Shown: positions 16,219 through 25,300 of the stretch, piece after piece
Layout of the letters: each line of letters opens with the position of its first letter
Numbering within the stretch: position 1 is the stretch's first letter
Origin: DATBLE01 sp963734065
GTDB taxonomy: Bacteria > Actinomycetota > Thermoleophilia > Gaiellales > Gaiellaceae
DNA length: 64,000 bases
NCBI GenBank assembly: GCA_963734065.1
Contig: CAVTFN010000004.1
Span: 372,001 to 436,000, forward strand
Direction of reading: 5' to 3'
Notes under the pieces: generated by a model
Database searches by the model: none
What the model was told of the DNA's origin: nothing
What the model saw: the letters and a program-made list of their open reading frames with translations, nothing else
Translations under genes and position numbers: made by a program

Positions 16219-17757
16219 ATGAACGCGACGCGGGTCGAGGCGATCGATCGCGAATCCGCTGCGGCGGGCGGGCTCACCGCGCTCGTCTCGGAGCAGACGC
16301 GCCGGATCGTCGACAGCAGACGGAAAGGCACACAGCTCCGAAGACGAGGCTGGCTGGTCCGGCGGATGCTCCTGGCGGCTGACGTCGCCGGTCTGGTCGG
16401 CGCCTTCCTGCTCACGGCACTCGTCCTTGGAGAGCTGCCCACCACCCATCCGTGGAAGCTCGCCGCTCTGCTGGCGAGCTTGCCCATCTGGGTTCTGGCG
16501 GCGAAGGTCTACGGGCTCTACGACCGTGACGAAGAGTGCGCCGACCGCTCGACTCTCGACGACGCCGTTGACGTCTTCCACCTCGTCACTGTCGGTGTGT
16601 GGCTCGTCTTCGTCGTCGCGTGGGCGACTGATGCATCCCGGCTGTCGCCTCCCAAGCTCGCGTTGTTCTGGGTGGCGGCGATCCTCTCGATTGCCGCCGC
16701 GCGCTCGATCGCGAGGACCGCCGCGCGGCGGAGCGTCTATTTCCTCCAGAACACGGTGATCGTCGGAGCAGGTGAGGTCGGTCAACTCATCGCGCGCAAG
16801 GTGATCCACCATCCGGAGTACGGGATCAACGTCGTCGGCTTCGTCGACGATCACCCCCGCGACCGGCGTCCAGGCCTCGAGCACGTCGCCCTTCTGGGTG
16901 GTACCGACTCACTGCAGGACATCGTCGAGCTCCTGGACGTGGATCGAGTCGTGGTGGCGTTCTCGCAGGCATCCGCGCCCGAAACGATCTCCCTGATCCG
17001 CTCGCTGCGCGACTACGACGTTCAGGTCGACATCGTTCCACGTCTGTTCGACGTTGTCGGCCCGCGCGTCACCCACCACGCGTTCGAGGCGCTTCCGCTG
17101 ATCGGGCTGCCACCGGTTCGGCTGCCTCGTTCGTCCCGGCTCGTGAAGCGGCTGCTCGACATCGTCGGCGCCGGCTTCCTGCTCGTGGTCACCGGGCCAC
17201 TCCTGCTCGGCATCGCGCTCTGGATCAGGCTCGACTCTCGGGGCCCTGCGCTCTTCCGTCAGGCCCGGCTCGGGCTGACGATGAAGGAGTTCACACTCCT
17301 CAAGTTCCGCACGATGCGATGCGACGTCGACGACAGCGAGCACCGCGAGTACATCCGAACGACGATGAGCGCGGACGCCGCGGCGAACGGGAACGGCGTA
17401 TACAAGCTCGACCGGGGCGACGCGATCACCCGTGCAGGCCGCTGGCTTCGGCGCACCAGCCTCGACGAGCTGCCGCAGCTGATCAACGTCCTCCGAGGCG
17501 AGATGTCGCTGGTCGGACCCCGCCCCTGCCTTCTGTACGAGACGGAGCATTTCCAGCCCCATCACTTCGAGCGGTTCCTGGTTCCCCCCGGGCTGACGGG
17601 GCTGTGGCAGGTCACGGCTCGAGCCCACGCGACGTTCGGCGAGGCGCTCGACATGGATGTCGCGTACGCGCGCGGGTGGTCCCTGAAGCTCGATCTGTGG
17701 CTGCTGTTCCAGACACCGCGCCAGGTTCTCCGGCAGAAGTCCGGCGGTACAGCCTGA
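16219..17757 (+). CDS. Polyprenyl-phosphate glycosyl-1-phosphate transferase (EPS initiation)
   Basis: A 512-residue membrane protein. Several N-terminal membrane spans (about residues 45-180) precede a nucleotide-binding-like CoA-binding-type domain (VIVGAGEVGQLIARKV, about 180-300). The C-terminal catalytic domain from about residue 310 has KRLLDIVGAGFLL, FRQARLG, LLKFRTM and the acidic SLDELPQLINVLRGEMSLVGPRP signature. It transfers a sugar phosphate from a UDP-sugar to undecaprenyl phosphate at the inner membrane face and so starts repeat-unit assembly. ATG 16219 lacks a strong Shine-Dalgarno; upstream in-frame GTGs exist, so the start is uncertain by up to 30 codons. Confidence 0.9.
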   Translation: MNATRVEAIDRESAAAGGLTALVSEQTRRIVDSRRKGTQLRRRGWLVRRMLLAADVAGLVGAFLLTALVLGELPTTHPWKLAALLASLPIWVLAAKVYGLYDRDEECADRSTLDDAVDVFHLVTVGVWLVFVVAWATDASRLSPPKLALFWVAAILSIAAARSIARTAARRSVYFLQNTVIVGAGEVGQLIARKVIHHPEYGINVVGFVDDHPRDRRPGLEHVALLGGTDSLQDIVELLDVDRVVVAFSQASAPETISLIRSLRDYDVQVDIVPRLFDVVGPRVTHHAFEALPLIGLPPVRLPRSSRLVKRLLDIVGAGFLLVVTGPLLLGIALWIRLDSRGPALFRQARLGLTMKEFTLLKFRTMRCDVDDSEHREYIRTTMSADAAANGNGVYKLDRGDAITRAGRWLRRTSLDELPQLINVLRGEMSLVGPRPCLLYETEHFQPHHFERFLVPPGLTGLWQVTARAHATFGEALDMDVAYARGWSLKLDLWLLFQTPRQVLRQKSGGTA

Positions 17758-18836
17758 TGGCGCTGGACCTGAGACGTGCGGTCGGGCTGGTACCGGAGGT
17801 GTCGGAGCCGGTCGGCGTCGCGGTGGTCGGTCTCGGCTACTGGGGGCCGAATCTGGTCAGGAACCTGCAGGAGCACCCCTCCGCGGAGCTGATGGCCTTC
17901 TGCGATTCGAGGGACGATGCGCTCGCCAAGCTGGCCCGGCGGTACCCGGGCGCCCGCCCAACCCGCGAGTTCCAGGAGATCCTCGACGCCGAGGACATCG
18001 AGGCCGTTGCGATCGCCACGCCGGTGTCAACGCACTACGACCTTGCGCGCGCGGCCCTCTGCGCGGGCAAGCACGTCCTCGTCGAGAAACCCCTGGCCGC
18101 GTCGGCTGCCGAGGCGACCGAGCTCGCCGCCCTCGCGGAACAGCGTGGCCTCGTGCTGATGCCCGGACACACGTTCCTGTACAGCCCGCCCGTGAACTGC
18201 ATTCGCGACCTTCTTCTGGCCGGCGAGCTCGGGGACATCTACTTCGTCTCGATGAGCCGCGTGAACCTCGGCCTCCACCAGTCGGACGTGAGCGTCACCT
18301 GGGACCTCGGACCGCACGACTTCTCCATGCTCCGCTACTGGCTCGATGCAGCTCCGCGCTACGTCAGCGCGACCTGCCGCCGGTGCATCATTCCCGAGAT
18401 TCCGGATGTCGCCTTCATCGACCTCGAGTTCGAGAATGGCGTGATTGCTCACGTGGAGCTGTCGTGGCTGGCGCCGAGCAAGCTGCGACGCACCACGATC
18501 GTCGGTTCGCAGAAGATGCTTGCCTACGACGACACGAGCAACGAGCCGGTGCGCCTCTTCGATTCCGGCGTGCTCCTCAAAGGGCCGGAGACGTTCGGCG
18601 AGTACAAGCTGACCTACCGGACCGGCGACATCGTCTCGCCACACGTTCCGGCCGCGGAACCGCTGCTGCTCGAGATCGGAGACTTCTGCGAGTCGATCCG
18701 GGACGGCGGCGCTCCGCGCTCGTCGTCAGCGCTCGGAATCGACGTCGTGCAGATGATCGAAGCGGTCGACCGGTCGCTCGAGGAGGGCGGAGCTCGAGTA
18801 GAGGTCGCCCTCGCGAGCAGGCTCCCGGTCGCCTGA
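17757..18836 (+). CDS. Gfo/Idh/MocA-family NAD-dependent sugar dehydrogenase (WbpB/WlbA-like)
   Basis: A 359-residue protein. The Rossmann motif VAVVGLGYWGPNLVRNL is near residues 20-36, the catalytic-domain signature HVLVEKPLA near residue 105, and TWDLGPHDFSML near residue 180. It would oxidise the 3-hydroxyl of a UDP-HexNAc-uronate to give the keto substrate of the aminotransferase (inference from neighbours). ATG 17757 overlaps the upstream stop by one base (TGATG). The 3' end overlaps the convergent membrane-protein gene by 111 bp. Confidence 0.9.
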   Translation: MALDLRRAVGLVPEVSEPVGVAVVGLGYWGPNLVRNLQEHPSAELMAFCDSRDDALAKLARRYPGARPTREFQEILDAEDIEAVAIATPVSTHYDLARAALCAGKHVLVEKPLAASAAEATELAALAEQRGLVLMPGHTFLYSPPVNCIRDLLLAGELGDIYFVSMSRVNLGLHQSDVSVTWDLGPHDFSMLRYWLDAAPRYVSATCRRCIIPEIPDVAFIDLEFENGVIAHVELSWLAPSKLRRTTIVGSQKMLAYDDTSNEPVRLFDSGVLLKGPETFGEYKLTYRTGDIVSPHVPAAEPLLLEIGDFCESIRDGGAPRSSSALGIDVVQMIEAVDRSLEEGGARVEVALASRLPVA

Positions 18837-19502
18837 CCGCTTCGGGCCGAGCGCCAGGAACGCCAGCGACGGGACGAGTAACAGCCAGCCTGCGAGCTCC
18901 GTTCCCTCCTTCAGGGCGAGCTTGCACTGAAAGGGCCAGCTCCCGGTTGTCCAGCCCGCTGCGTTCACGACGGCGTGGCCGACGACGTGCACGACCAGCG
19001 ACAGGCCAAGCAGGACGAGTCCGGTCCGAACGGTCACGAACCAGGCTGTCTTTCGCGCAACACGATCAGCGGCGACCGCGAGCGCGACGAGCAGCGGTGC
19101 ATAGAAGACCGCCCACCCCGGCACGTGCTCGTGCAGCCGGGTCACGTTGTCGACGGTGAGGAACAGGAAGATGGCAGCCAGGGCCCGCCAGGCCGTCGGG
19201 TTGGAGCGGTTTCGGGCGACCCCGACCGTCGAGACGGCGGCGCCGACGGCGAACGCGGCCGTGGCCAGGACATGCGAGTAGCTCCACTCGTACGAGGCGT
19301 TCAGGAAGCGGTAGCGCAGATCGAACGCGCGGAAATCGACCAGCTGGGTCGCGAACAGCATCGCGATCGCTGCTGCGCCGAGCGCTGTGAGCAGACGCGA
19401 CGGCTCCAGGCGGCGAGCCTGCGGCGCGCCGCGAAGCAGGGTTACGCCGCGGCGGGCGTGTGCGGCTCGGGCGCCTTCAGGAGCCCGTGATGATGCGCCC
19501 AT
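18726..19502 (-). CDS. Polytopic membrane protein of unknown function
   Basis: Up to 258 residues with about six hydrophobic spans between residues 37 and 225 (for example LLTALGAAAIAMLFATQL, LAAIFLFLTV, LVALAVAAD, TGLVLLGLSLVVHVVGHAVV, LLLVPSLAFLAL). HEHVPGW and HVVGH place His residues near membrane faces. The start is uncertain: ATG 19502 overlaps the LuxR gene end by 61 bp in another frame, while the next in-frame ATG (19361) would cut into the first span, and no GTG or TTG lies between. The last 36 residues are antisense to the dehydrogenase gene and look low-complexity. No family recognised; its place after a regulator in the EPS locus suggests an envelope role. Confidence 0.6.
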   Translation of the reverse strand: MGASSRAPEGARAAHARRGVTLLRGAPQARRLEPSRLLTALGAAAIAMLFATQLVDFRAFDLRYRFLNASYEWSYSHVLATAAFAVGAAVSTVGVARNRSNPTAWRALAAIFLFLTVDNVTRLHEHVPGWAVFYAPLLVALAVAADRVARKTAWFVTVRTGLVLLGLSLVVHVVGHAVVNAAGWTTGSWPFQCKLALKEGTELAGWLLLVPSLAFLALGPKRSGDREPAREGDLYSSSALLERPVDRFDHLHDVDSER

Positions 19503-20125
19503 CGGCTCGCTTCCGTCCGGTTCGACACCTCGAGCTTGCGGTAGATGTTCGACAGGTGGAACTTCACCGTCTGCTCGGTCACCCAGAGCATCTTCGCCAA
19601 CTCCGAGTTCGAGTGCCCTTCCGCCGCAAGCCGCAGGATCTCCCGCTCACGCTTGGTCAGGAGGGCAACTGCGTCGCTCACCGGCTGTGACGGCGAGGTC
19701 GGCGCCGGCTGGGAGTGCGCGAGGTAGAAGGACGGAGAGAACAGCTGGCGCACGACGGCGGCGAGGTCCTCCGATTCCGCCAGCTTGATGCAGATTGCGT
19801 CGGCTCCTGCTGCGAACGCAACCTCGCGGCTACGTGGATCGTCTCGATCCGTCAGCACGACGCATTTGATCCGGGGATGGGCGTCGCGAACCTGTTCGAG
19901 CAGACGCTTCCCGCCCTCGGACCCGTTCGCACTGTCGATTGACATGGCGCACTCTGCGATCAGAAGGTCGGGCCGAGTCTCGACCACGAGTCTGCGAGCG
20001 TCCTCGACCGTCGACGCCCGGCCGGCCACACCGAACTCGACGCGCTCGAGAAGCGCCTCCAGCGCGTCCAGCCAGAGCGGATGGGTGTCGACGATTACCG
20101 CAGTGCGTCCAGCATGCGTTCCCAC
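19442..20125 (-). CDS. LuxR/NarL-type regulator with a degenerate receiver domain
   Basis: A 227-residue protein. Residues 8-125 have the CheY fold pattern (AVIVDTHPLWLDALEALL ... PDLLIAECAMS ... VVLTDRDD ... GADAICIKLAES). The usual Asp-Asp pair is Asp-Thr, and the phospho-acceptor Asp is replaced by Glu (LLIAE), while the conserved Lys is kept. Residues about 155-215 are a GerE-type helix-turn-helix (LTKREREILRLAAEGHSN, TVKFHLSNIYRKL). The HTH is closely similar to that of the small regulator at 32613. Start GTG 20125, with GAGAGG farther upstream. It is a good candidate for controlling this locus, possibly without phosphorylation. Confidence 0.88.
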   Translation of the reverse strand: MGTHAGRTAVIVDTHPLWLDALEALLERVEFGVAGRASTVEDARRLVVETRPDLLIAECAMSIDSANGSEGGKRLLEQVRDAHPRIKCVVLTDRDDPRSREVAFAAGADAICIKLAESEDLAAVVRQLFSPSFYLAHSQPAPTSPSQPVSDAVALLTKREREILRLAAEGHSNSELAKMLWVTEQTVKFHLSNIYRKLEVSNRTEASRWAHHHGLLKAPEPHTPAAA

Positions 20126-20162
20126 GTTCGGCCGCTTTTTCCTCTCAGCTGACTCTCTCCCT

Positions 20163-20186
20163 CACCGAACGCCAATACGTTCGGTG
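20163..20186. promoter_or_regulatory. Perfect inverted repeat upstream of the LuxR-type gene
   Basis: CACCGAACG, six bases, CGTTCGGTG: 9-bp perfect arms located 38-61 bp upstream of GTG 20125. It could be an operator (autoregulation) or an RNA hairpin in the leader; there is no T tract to suggest a terminator for the upstream glycosyltransferase gene. Confidence 0.5.
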
Positions 20187-20258
20187 CTCTCCCACATTTA
20201 GGCCAGTTCCCGCTGCAAATGCAACCACAACCACCCTTTCGGTTAGGTGGTCGAGGAC

Positions 20259-21212
20259 CTAGCGAAATGGCTGGTCCCAGCGGCGCTTCGCCATGCGACG
20301 GGGTGGACGCGACCGTGCGACGGCTGTGACGGCGCGTTCGCGCAGCCGGGTGCCGACGGTGGTCAGGATGTGGCGCATTCGCTGCTGTTCTCGCAATGCC
20401 TCGACGACGCGCCGGTCCCCGTACCTCGGCTGCCTGCGTGCCCGCGAGAGGACGTAACCCGCGGGCAGGGCAAGCGCTGCCGGATCGCTCAATGCCCGAT
20501 AGGAGGCTCGAGCGAGGCAGTACGAGAATCGGTACCCGGTGTAGTGGGCCGCGCTCCCCTGCCGGAACCACTCCCGCCGGCCACCTCCTTCGCGGGCGCC
20601 TTCCGGCCGGTGGTGGCGGAAGGGAAGCTGCCGCAGCGTTCTCGTACGGAACCCGGCAAGGTGCGCGCGGGTCTCGTCGATGACGGAGTAGCCGATGCCG
20701 TCGTCCAGCGGCAACACGACGTCGAGGCACGTTCGCCGATAGGCACGCGTGGGTCCCCAGCAGTGATCTCCGAGCAGCACGATCTCGCGCCACCTGCCGC
20801 CCCGCTCCTCGAACAGGGTGCCGCTGGCGATTCCCAGGCGAGAGTCATGCTCGAAAGCCTGGACCAGACCGGCGAAGTAGTCTGCCTCGAAGGAGACGTC
20901 GGCGTCGAGCTTCACGACCACGTCGCCGACGCCGTCGAGCTCGTCAACGCCCCCGTGGAACGCGGTCATGTAGGCCGACGTCCGGTCGTAGCCGTTCGAC
21001 GGCTGCGTGCGCAGGACGCGCACCCAGGAGTGCGCCTGCTCGAGCTCGTGGGCGATGTCGAGGGTCCCGTCCACGGATCCGTTCTCGACGATGACCCAGG
21101 CGACGGGCCTGACGTGCTGGGCGAGCATGGCCGCCGCGAGCCGACGCAGGTTGTCCTCCTCGTTCCTCGCCGGCGTGACGGCGCAGTACGTGAACGCCGG
21201 TTCGTGGCTCAC
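20259..21212 (-). CDS. Family 2 glycosyltransferase
   Basis: A 317-residue GT-A enzyme. The N-terminus has the CAVTPARNEEDNL nucleotide-binding strand, VIVENGSVDGT, and the metal-binding VVKLDADVSF (DXD-like) near residue 105. No membrane span is obvious, so it should act at the cytoplasmic membrane face on a lipid-linked acceptor. GTG 21212 forms a GTGA overlap with the upstream gene's stop, which decides the start. The C-terminal 80 residues are strongly basic (RRQPRYGDRR ... RRMAKRRW). Confidence 0.88.
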   Translation of the reverse strand: MSHEPAFTYCAVTPARNEEDNLRRLAAAMLAQHVRPVAWVIVENGSVDGTLDIAHELEQAHSWVRVLRTQPSNGYDRTSAYMTAFHGGVDELDGVGDVVVKLDADVSFEADYFAGLVQAFEHDSRLGIASGTLFEERGGRWREIVLLGDHCWGPTRAYRRTCLDVVLPLDDGIGYSVIDETRAHLAGFRTRTLRQLPFRHHRPEGAREGGGRREWFRQGSAAHYTGYRFSYCLARASYRALSDPAALALPAGYVLSRARRQPRYGDRRVVEALREQQRMRHILTTVGTRLRERAVTAVARSRPPRRMAKRRWDQPFR

Positions 21213-22354
21213 GGTCCGGCAGGCAGGCCTGCGCCGGAAACCCGCCCAGACCACACGTACAACAGCCAGCCCAGGTGATACGACCTGCACTCGTCATTCA
21301 GCCGGACGCGGGTGGGGAGGGGCCACGGCTTGCTTCTCGTGCGCCGCGGCCGCATCGACCTTGCGTACCGCCGCAGCCTGGGAAGGCTCTCGTCGCGCTC
21401 GATGGAGCGGTAGGCGAAGAAGGGCCGCTCGACGAACATCCGCCTGCCGAGCTCGTTCTCGCCGAAGATCCACGCCAGGCTGCTGTCGATCGCCTCGCTC
21501 GAGCCGACGAGACCGCGGTCCTCCGCCGGGTGCAGGAAGAGCATCGCCATGCTGTCTTGATGGACCGCGAAAAGCGGGTAGGGATCCACCGTCGCGCCGG
21601 TCCGGTTGTCGAGCATCCACGGCCATTCGCCGTCGGAGCCCTGCAGCGCGAGCGCATTGTCGACGCCCCGCTCGAAGAGCTGCAGCGCGTGTGTGTCGCC
21701 CAGCGTGTCCGCCGCCTCGTGCATCGCGCGCAGGAAATACACGAGCGCCCCGAACGAGACGAGGTGACGTCGGTAGCGGGACGTGGTATGTCGAGGCAGG
21801 CCTGTCTCCGGCGCGACCAGCTGCGACCGAACGAGGGCCAGGGCGGCCGAGGCGACATCGAGGGCGCCGAGAACTCCCTCGCGGGCGGCCGCACACGCTC
21901 CCCACAGGATCCACGCGACGTCCTGCATCGTGAGCGCCGACGGCTTCGCATCCCGCAGTAACGCCGCCAGCGTCCGAACGCTGCCCTCGACCGATGCCGT
22001 GGGCGCTGCGACCGCACAGCGCAGGGCGGTCGCGAGCCCGTGGTCGGCCGGCAGAACGATGCGCTGATCGCGGGCGAGGAACGAGTGGGCGAGATCGGCG
22101 ACCTCGTCTTCGGAGACGCCGAGACTCCCCGACCGCGCTGCCTCCGCCAGGCCGAGCAGGCTGTTGATCGTGTACCGGACAGCGATCGGGTCGGCGTAGA
22201 AATTCCGGACTCCCGAGATCTCCAACCGGCTCGTGAATGGGAACAGCGCGAGCCTGGGCTCCCAGCTCGTGAGGAGGTTCTCCACGCTCCCGACCAAGAG
22301 CGGCGTCAGGCGAGCCCGGTCGGCAGACGGCAAGTTCTGAGTTGCCGTGCCCAC
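21209..22354 (-). CDS. Unknown alpha-helical protein, possibly alpha/alpha-toroid
   Basis: A 381-residue protein without signal peptide, starting at GTG 22354 (GGGAGGAA 6-7 nt upstream). It is almost all helical, with GSDGEWPWMLD and HQDSMAML segments reminiscent of QW-type motifs in terpenoid-cyclase/prenyltransferase or glycoside-processing alpha/alpha barrels; I do not assign an enzyme. It is stop-start coupled to the glycosyltransferase gene and 28 bp downstream of the LamG gene, so it belongs to that operon. A role in polysaccharide processing is inference from location only. Confidence 0.75.
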   Translation of the reverse strand: MGTATQNLPSADRARLTPLLVGSVENLLTSWEPRLALFPFTSRLEISGVRNFYADPIAVRYTINSLLGLAEAARSGSLGVSEDEVADLAHSFLARDQRIVLPADHGLATALRCAVAAPTASVEGSVRTLAALLRDAKPSALTMQDVAWILWGACAAAREGVLGALDVASAALALVRSQLVAPETGLPRHTTSRYRRHLVSFGALVYFLRAMHEAADTLGDTHALQLFERGVDNALALQGSDGEWPWMLDNRTGATVDPYPLFAVHQDSMAMLFLHPAEDRGLVGSSEAIDSSLAWIFGENELGRRMFVERPFFAYRSIERDESLPRLRRYARSMRPRRTRSKPWPLPTRVRLNDECRSYHLGWLLYVWSGRVSGAGLPAGP

Positions 22355-22382
22355 GTCAGTTTCCTCCCGTAGCGGTGTGCAT

Positions 22383-25300
22383 CTAGGTGTTGCCGATGCC
22401 GTATTTCTGTTTCAGCCAGTCGGTGACGTCCTGGCGGTTGCTGGCGCTCATTGAGCCGTTGTAGAAGAGGATCTCTGCGACGAGTGAGTGGCCATAGAGG
22501 TAGCCGTACTGTGCGCTGGTGCTGAGGGCACCGATGGTCAGGCCGCTCATGGTTGATGTACCCGTGTTTCCGGTCGCGACGAGCGTGCCGTTCTTCCAGA
22601 CCGTCGAGCTCGTACCTTGGAATGTTCCGCTCCAGACCTGGTAGTCGGGGAACGGGTAGGCCGTCGGGATTTCGACGTCGATGTTGGCGTACATCTCGGT
22701 GTTCGTGAACGGCCCGAGACCGAAGAGCTGGCGATTCGACGAGTCGCGGGAGTCCCACAGGTAGGCCTCGTGGCCGGACGGGTTCGACTCCAGGGATTTG
22801 TAGACGACGAAGAAGGTGTCGGGTTGGGCGATCGTGAAGGTGCTGTTGTAGGTCTTCATCAGCGAGCTGACGCCGTCGAACTCGAGCGCCGCGCGTCCGT
22901 TGACGGCGCCGCGGCGCATGGTCGGCGCCTGCCCGGCGGCGAAGGCGGAGAGGTCGCGGCCGAAGCCGCTTCCGTCGGGCCAGGTCGTCACCCCGGCGCC
23001 GTCGGCGTCGGCGAGGGAATCGGCGTCGAACCACAACTGCAGGCCGGCGGTCACAGGCGGGGTCGCGCTTCCGCTCGGAGCTTGTGTGACGACCGCGGTT
23101 GCCTGCGAGCTGGCGCTTTGGCTGCCCACGGTGTTGGTCGCCGTCACCACCGCACGGACGGTGAAGCCGATGTCCGTGCTGCCCAGGGTCAGCGTCGAGG
23201 ACGTTGCGCCGGCGATGTCGGTACAGGCTGCGCCGGTCGTGTCGCAGTGCTGCCACTGGAAGGCGTAGCCGATCGGCTGCGTTCCGCTCCAGGTACCGGT
23301 TGCTGCCGTCAGGGTCGAGTTCTCCCTGGCAAGCCCGGTTACCGTCGGCGGTGCAGTGTTCGACGGCGCGGTCGGCGTCGGAGGGCCGCCGAGACCGTAC
23401 TTCTGGTTCAGCCAATCGGTGACGGCCTGGCGATTGGCGACGCTCATCGTGCCGTTGTAGAGGAGGATCTCCGCGACCTGGATGTGGGCGAGGTCGTAGC
23501 CGTACTGGCCGCTGGTGCTCAGCCCTCCGACGGAGAGGCCGGCGAGTGAGGCCCCGCCGGCGTTGCCGGTTCCGAGCGACGTCCCGTTCCGGTAGAGCAC
23601 GGACGAGCTGCCGTTGAAGGTCCCGCTCCAGACCTCGAAAGAGTCGAACGGGTACGCGATCCCGGAATAGTCGAGATCCTGGTTGGCGTAGAGCCGCGTC
23701 TGCCCGGCGCCCGACTTGCCGAACACCTGCCGCGTGGACGAGTCTCGCGAGTCGAAGACGAACGCGCGCGCGGAGCTGTTCGTGTCGAGCGACTTGTAGA
23801 CGACGAAGAAGGTGTCGGGTTGGGCGATCGTGAAGGTGCTGTTGTAGGTCTTCATCAGCGAGCTGACGCCGTCGAACTCGAGCGCGGCCTTGCCGTTGAC
23901 GGCGCCGCGGCGCATGGTCGGCGCCTGCCCGGAGGTAAAAGCGGAGAGGTCGCGGCCGAAGCCGCTTCCGTCCGGCCACGTCAGCACCCGGCCGCCGTCC
24001 GCATCCGGCAGCTGCTGTGCCTCGAACCACAACTGCAACCCTGCCGAGACAGGCGGCAGCGATCCGGACGACGCCGAGCTGACGACCGCGGTCTGCTGGG
24101 AGCTGGCGGTCTGGCTGCCGGCGCTGTTCGTCGCGGTCACCTGGGCCCGGATCGTCGAGCCGACGTCGGCCGAGGTCAGCGTCCGCGTGTTCGATGTCGC
24201 TCCGGGGATGTCCACGCAGCCGTTCCCGGTCGTGTCGCAGCGCCGCCACTGGAAGGCGTAGCCGATCGGCTGTGTACCGCTCCAGGTACCGGTGGTCGCC
24301 GTCAAGGTCGAGTTCTCGGTCGCCTGCCCTGTGACCGTCGGGAGCGACGTGTTCGACGGTGGCGCAGACGCGGCGCTGACGACCGCGGTCTGCTGGGAGC
24401 TGGCGGTCTGGCTGCCGGCGCTGTTCGTCGCGGTCACCTGGGCCCGGATCGTCGAGCCGACGTCGGCCGAGGTCAGCGTCCGCGTGTTCGATGTCGCTCC
24501 GGGGATGTCCACGCAGCCGTTCCCGGTCGTGTCGCAGCGCCGCCACTGGAAGGCGTAGCCGATCGGCTGTGTACCGCTCCAGGTACCGGTGGTCGCCGTC
24601 AAGGTCGAGTTCTCGGTCGCCTGCCCTGTGACCGTCGGGAGCGACGTGTTCGACGGTGGCGCAGACGCGGCGCTGACGACCGCGGTCTGCTGGGAGCTGG
24701 CGGTCTGGCTGCCGGCGCTGTTCGTCGCGGTCACCTGGGCCCGGATCGTCGAGCCGACGTCGGCCGAGGTCAGCGTCCGCGTGTTCGATGTCGCTCCGGG
24801 GATGTCCACGCAGCCGTTCCCGGTCGTGTCGCAGCGCCGCCACTGGAAGGCGTAGCCGATCGGCTGTGTACCGCTCCAGGTACCGGTGGTCGCCGTCAAG
24901 GTCGAGTTCTCGGTCGCCTGCCCTGTGACCGTCGGGAGCGACGTGTTCGAGGGCGCGACCGGCGTCTGCGTGTTGCCGATGCCGTATTTCTGTTTCAGCC
25001 AGTCGGTGACGTCCTGGCGGTTGCTGGCGCTCATTGAGCCGTTGTAGAAGAGGATCTCTGCGACGAGTGAGTGGCCATAGAGGTAGCCGTACTGTGCGCT
25101 GGTGCTGAGGGCACCGATGGTCAGGCCGCTCATGGTTGATGTACCCGTGTTTCCGGTCGCGACGAGCGTGCCGTTCTTCCAGACCGTCGAGCTCGTACCT
25201 TGGAATGTTCCGCTCCAGACCTGGTAGTCGGGGAACGGGTAGGCCGTCGGGATTTCGACGTCGATGTTGGCGTACATCTCGGTGTTCGTGAACGGCCCGA

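Noticed and set aside
20231..20246. Weak palindrome match (CTAACCGAAAGGGTGG on the minus strand) upstream of the LuxR gene
   Set aside because: Only 11 of 16 positions match and the core is lost; too weak to list as a site.
24079..24950. Possible CRISPR-like array (regular repeats)
   Set aside because: Units are 297 bp, contiguous, in frame and coding for Ig modules; there are no spacers or cas genes.
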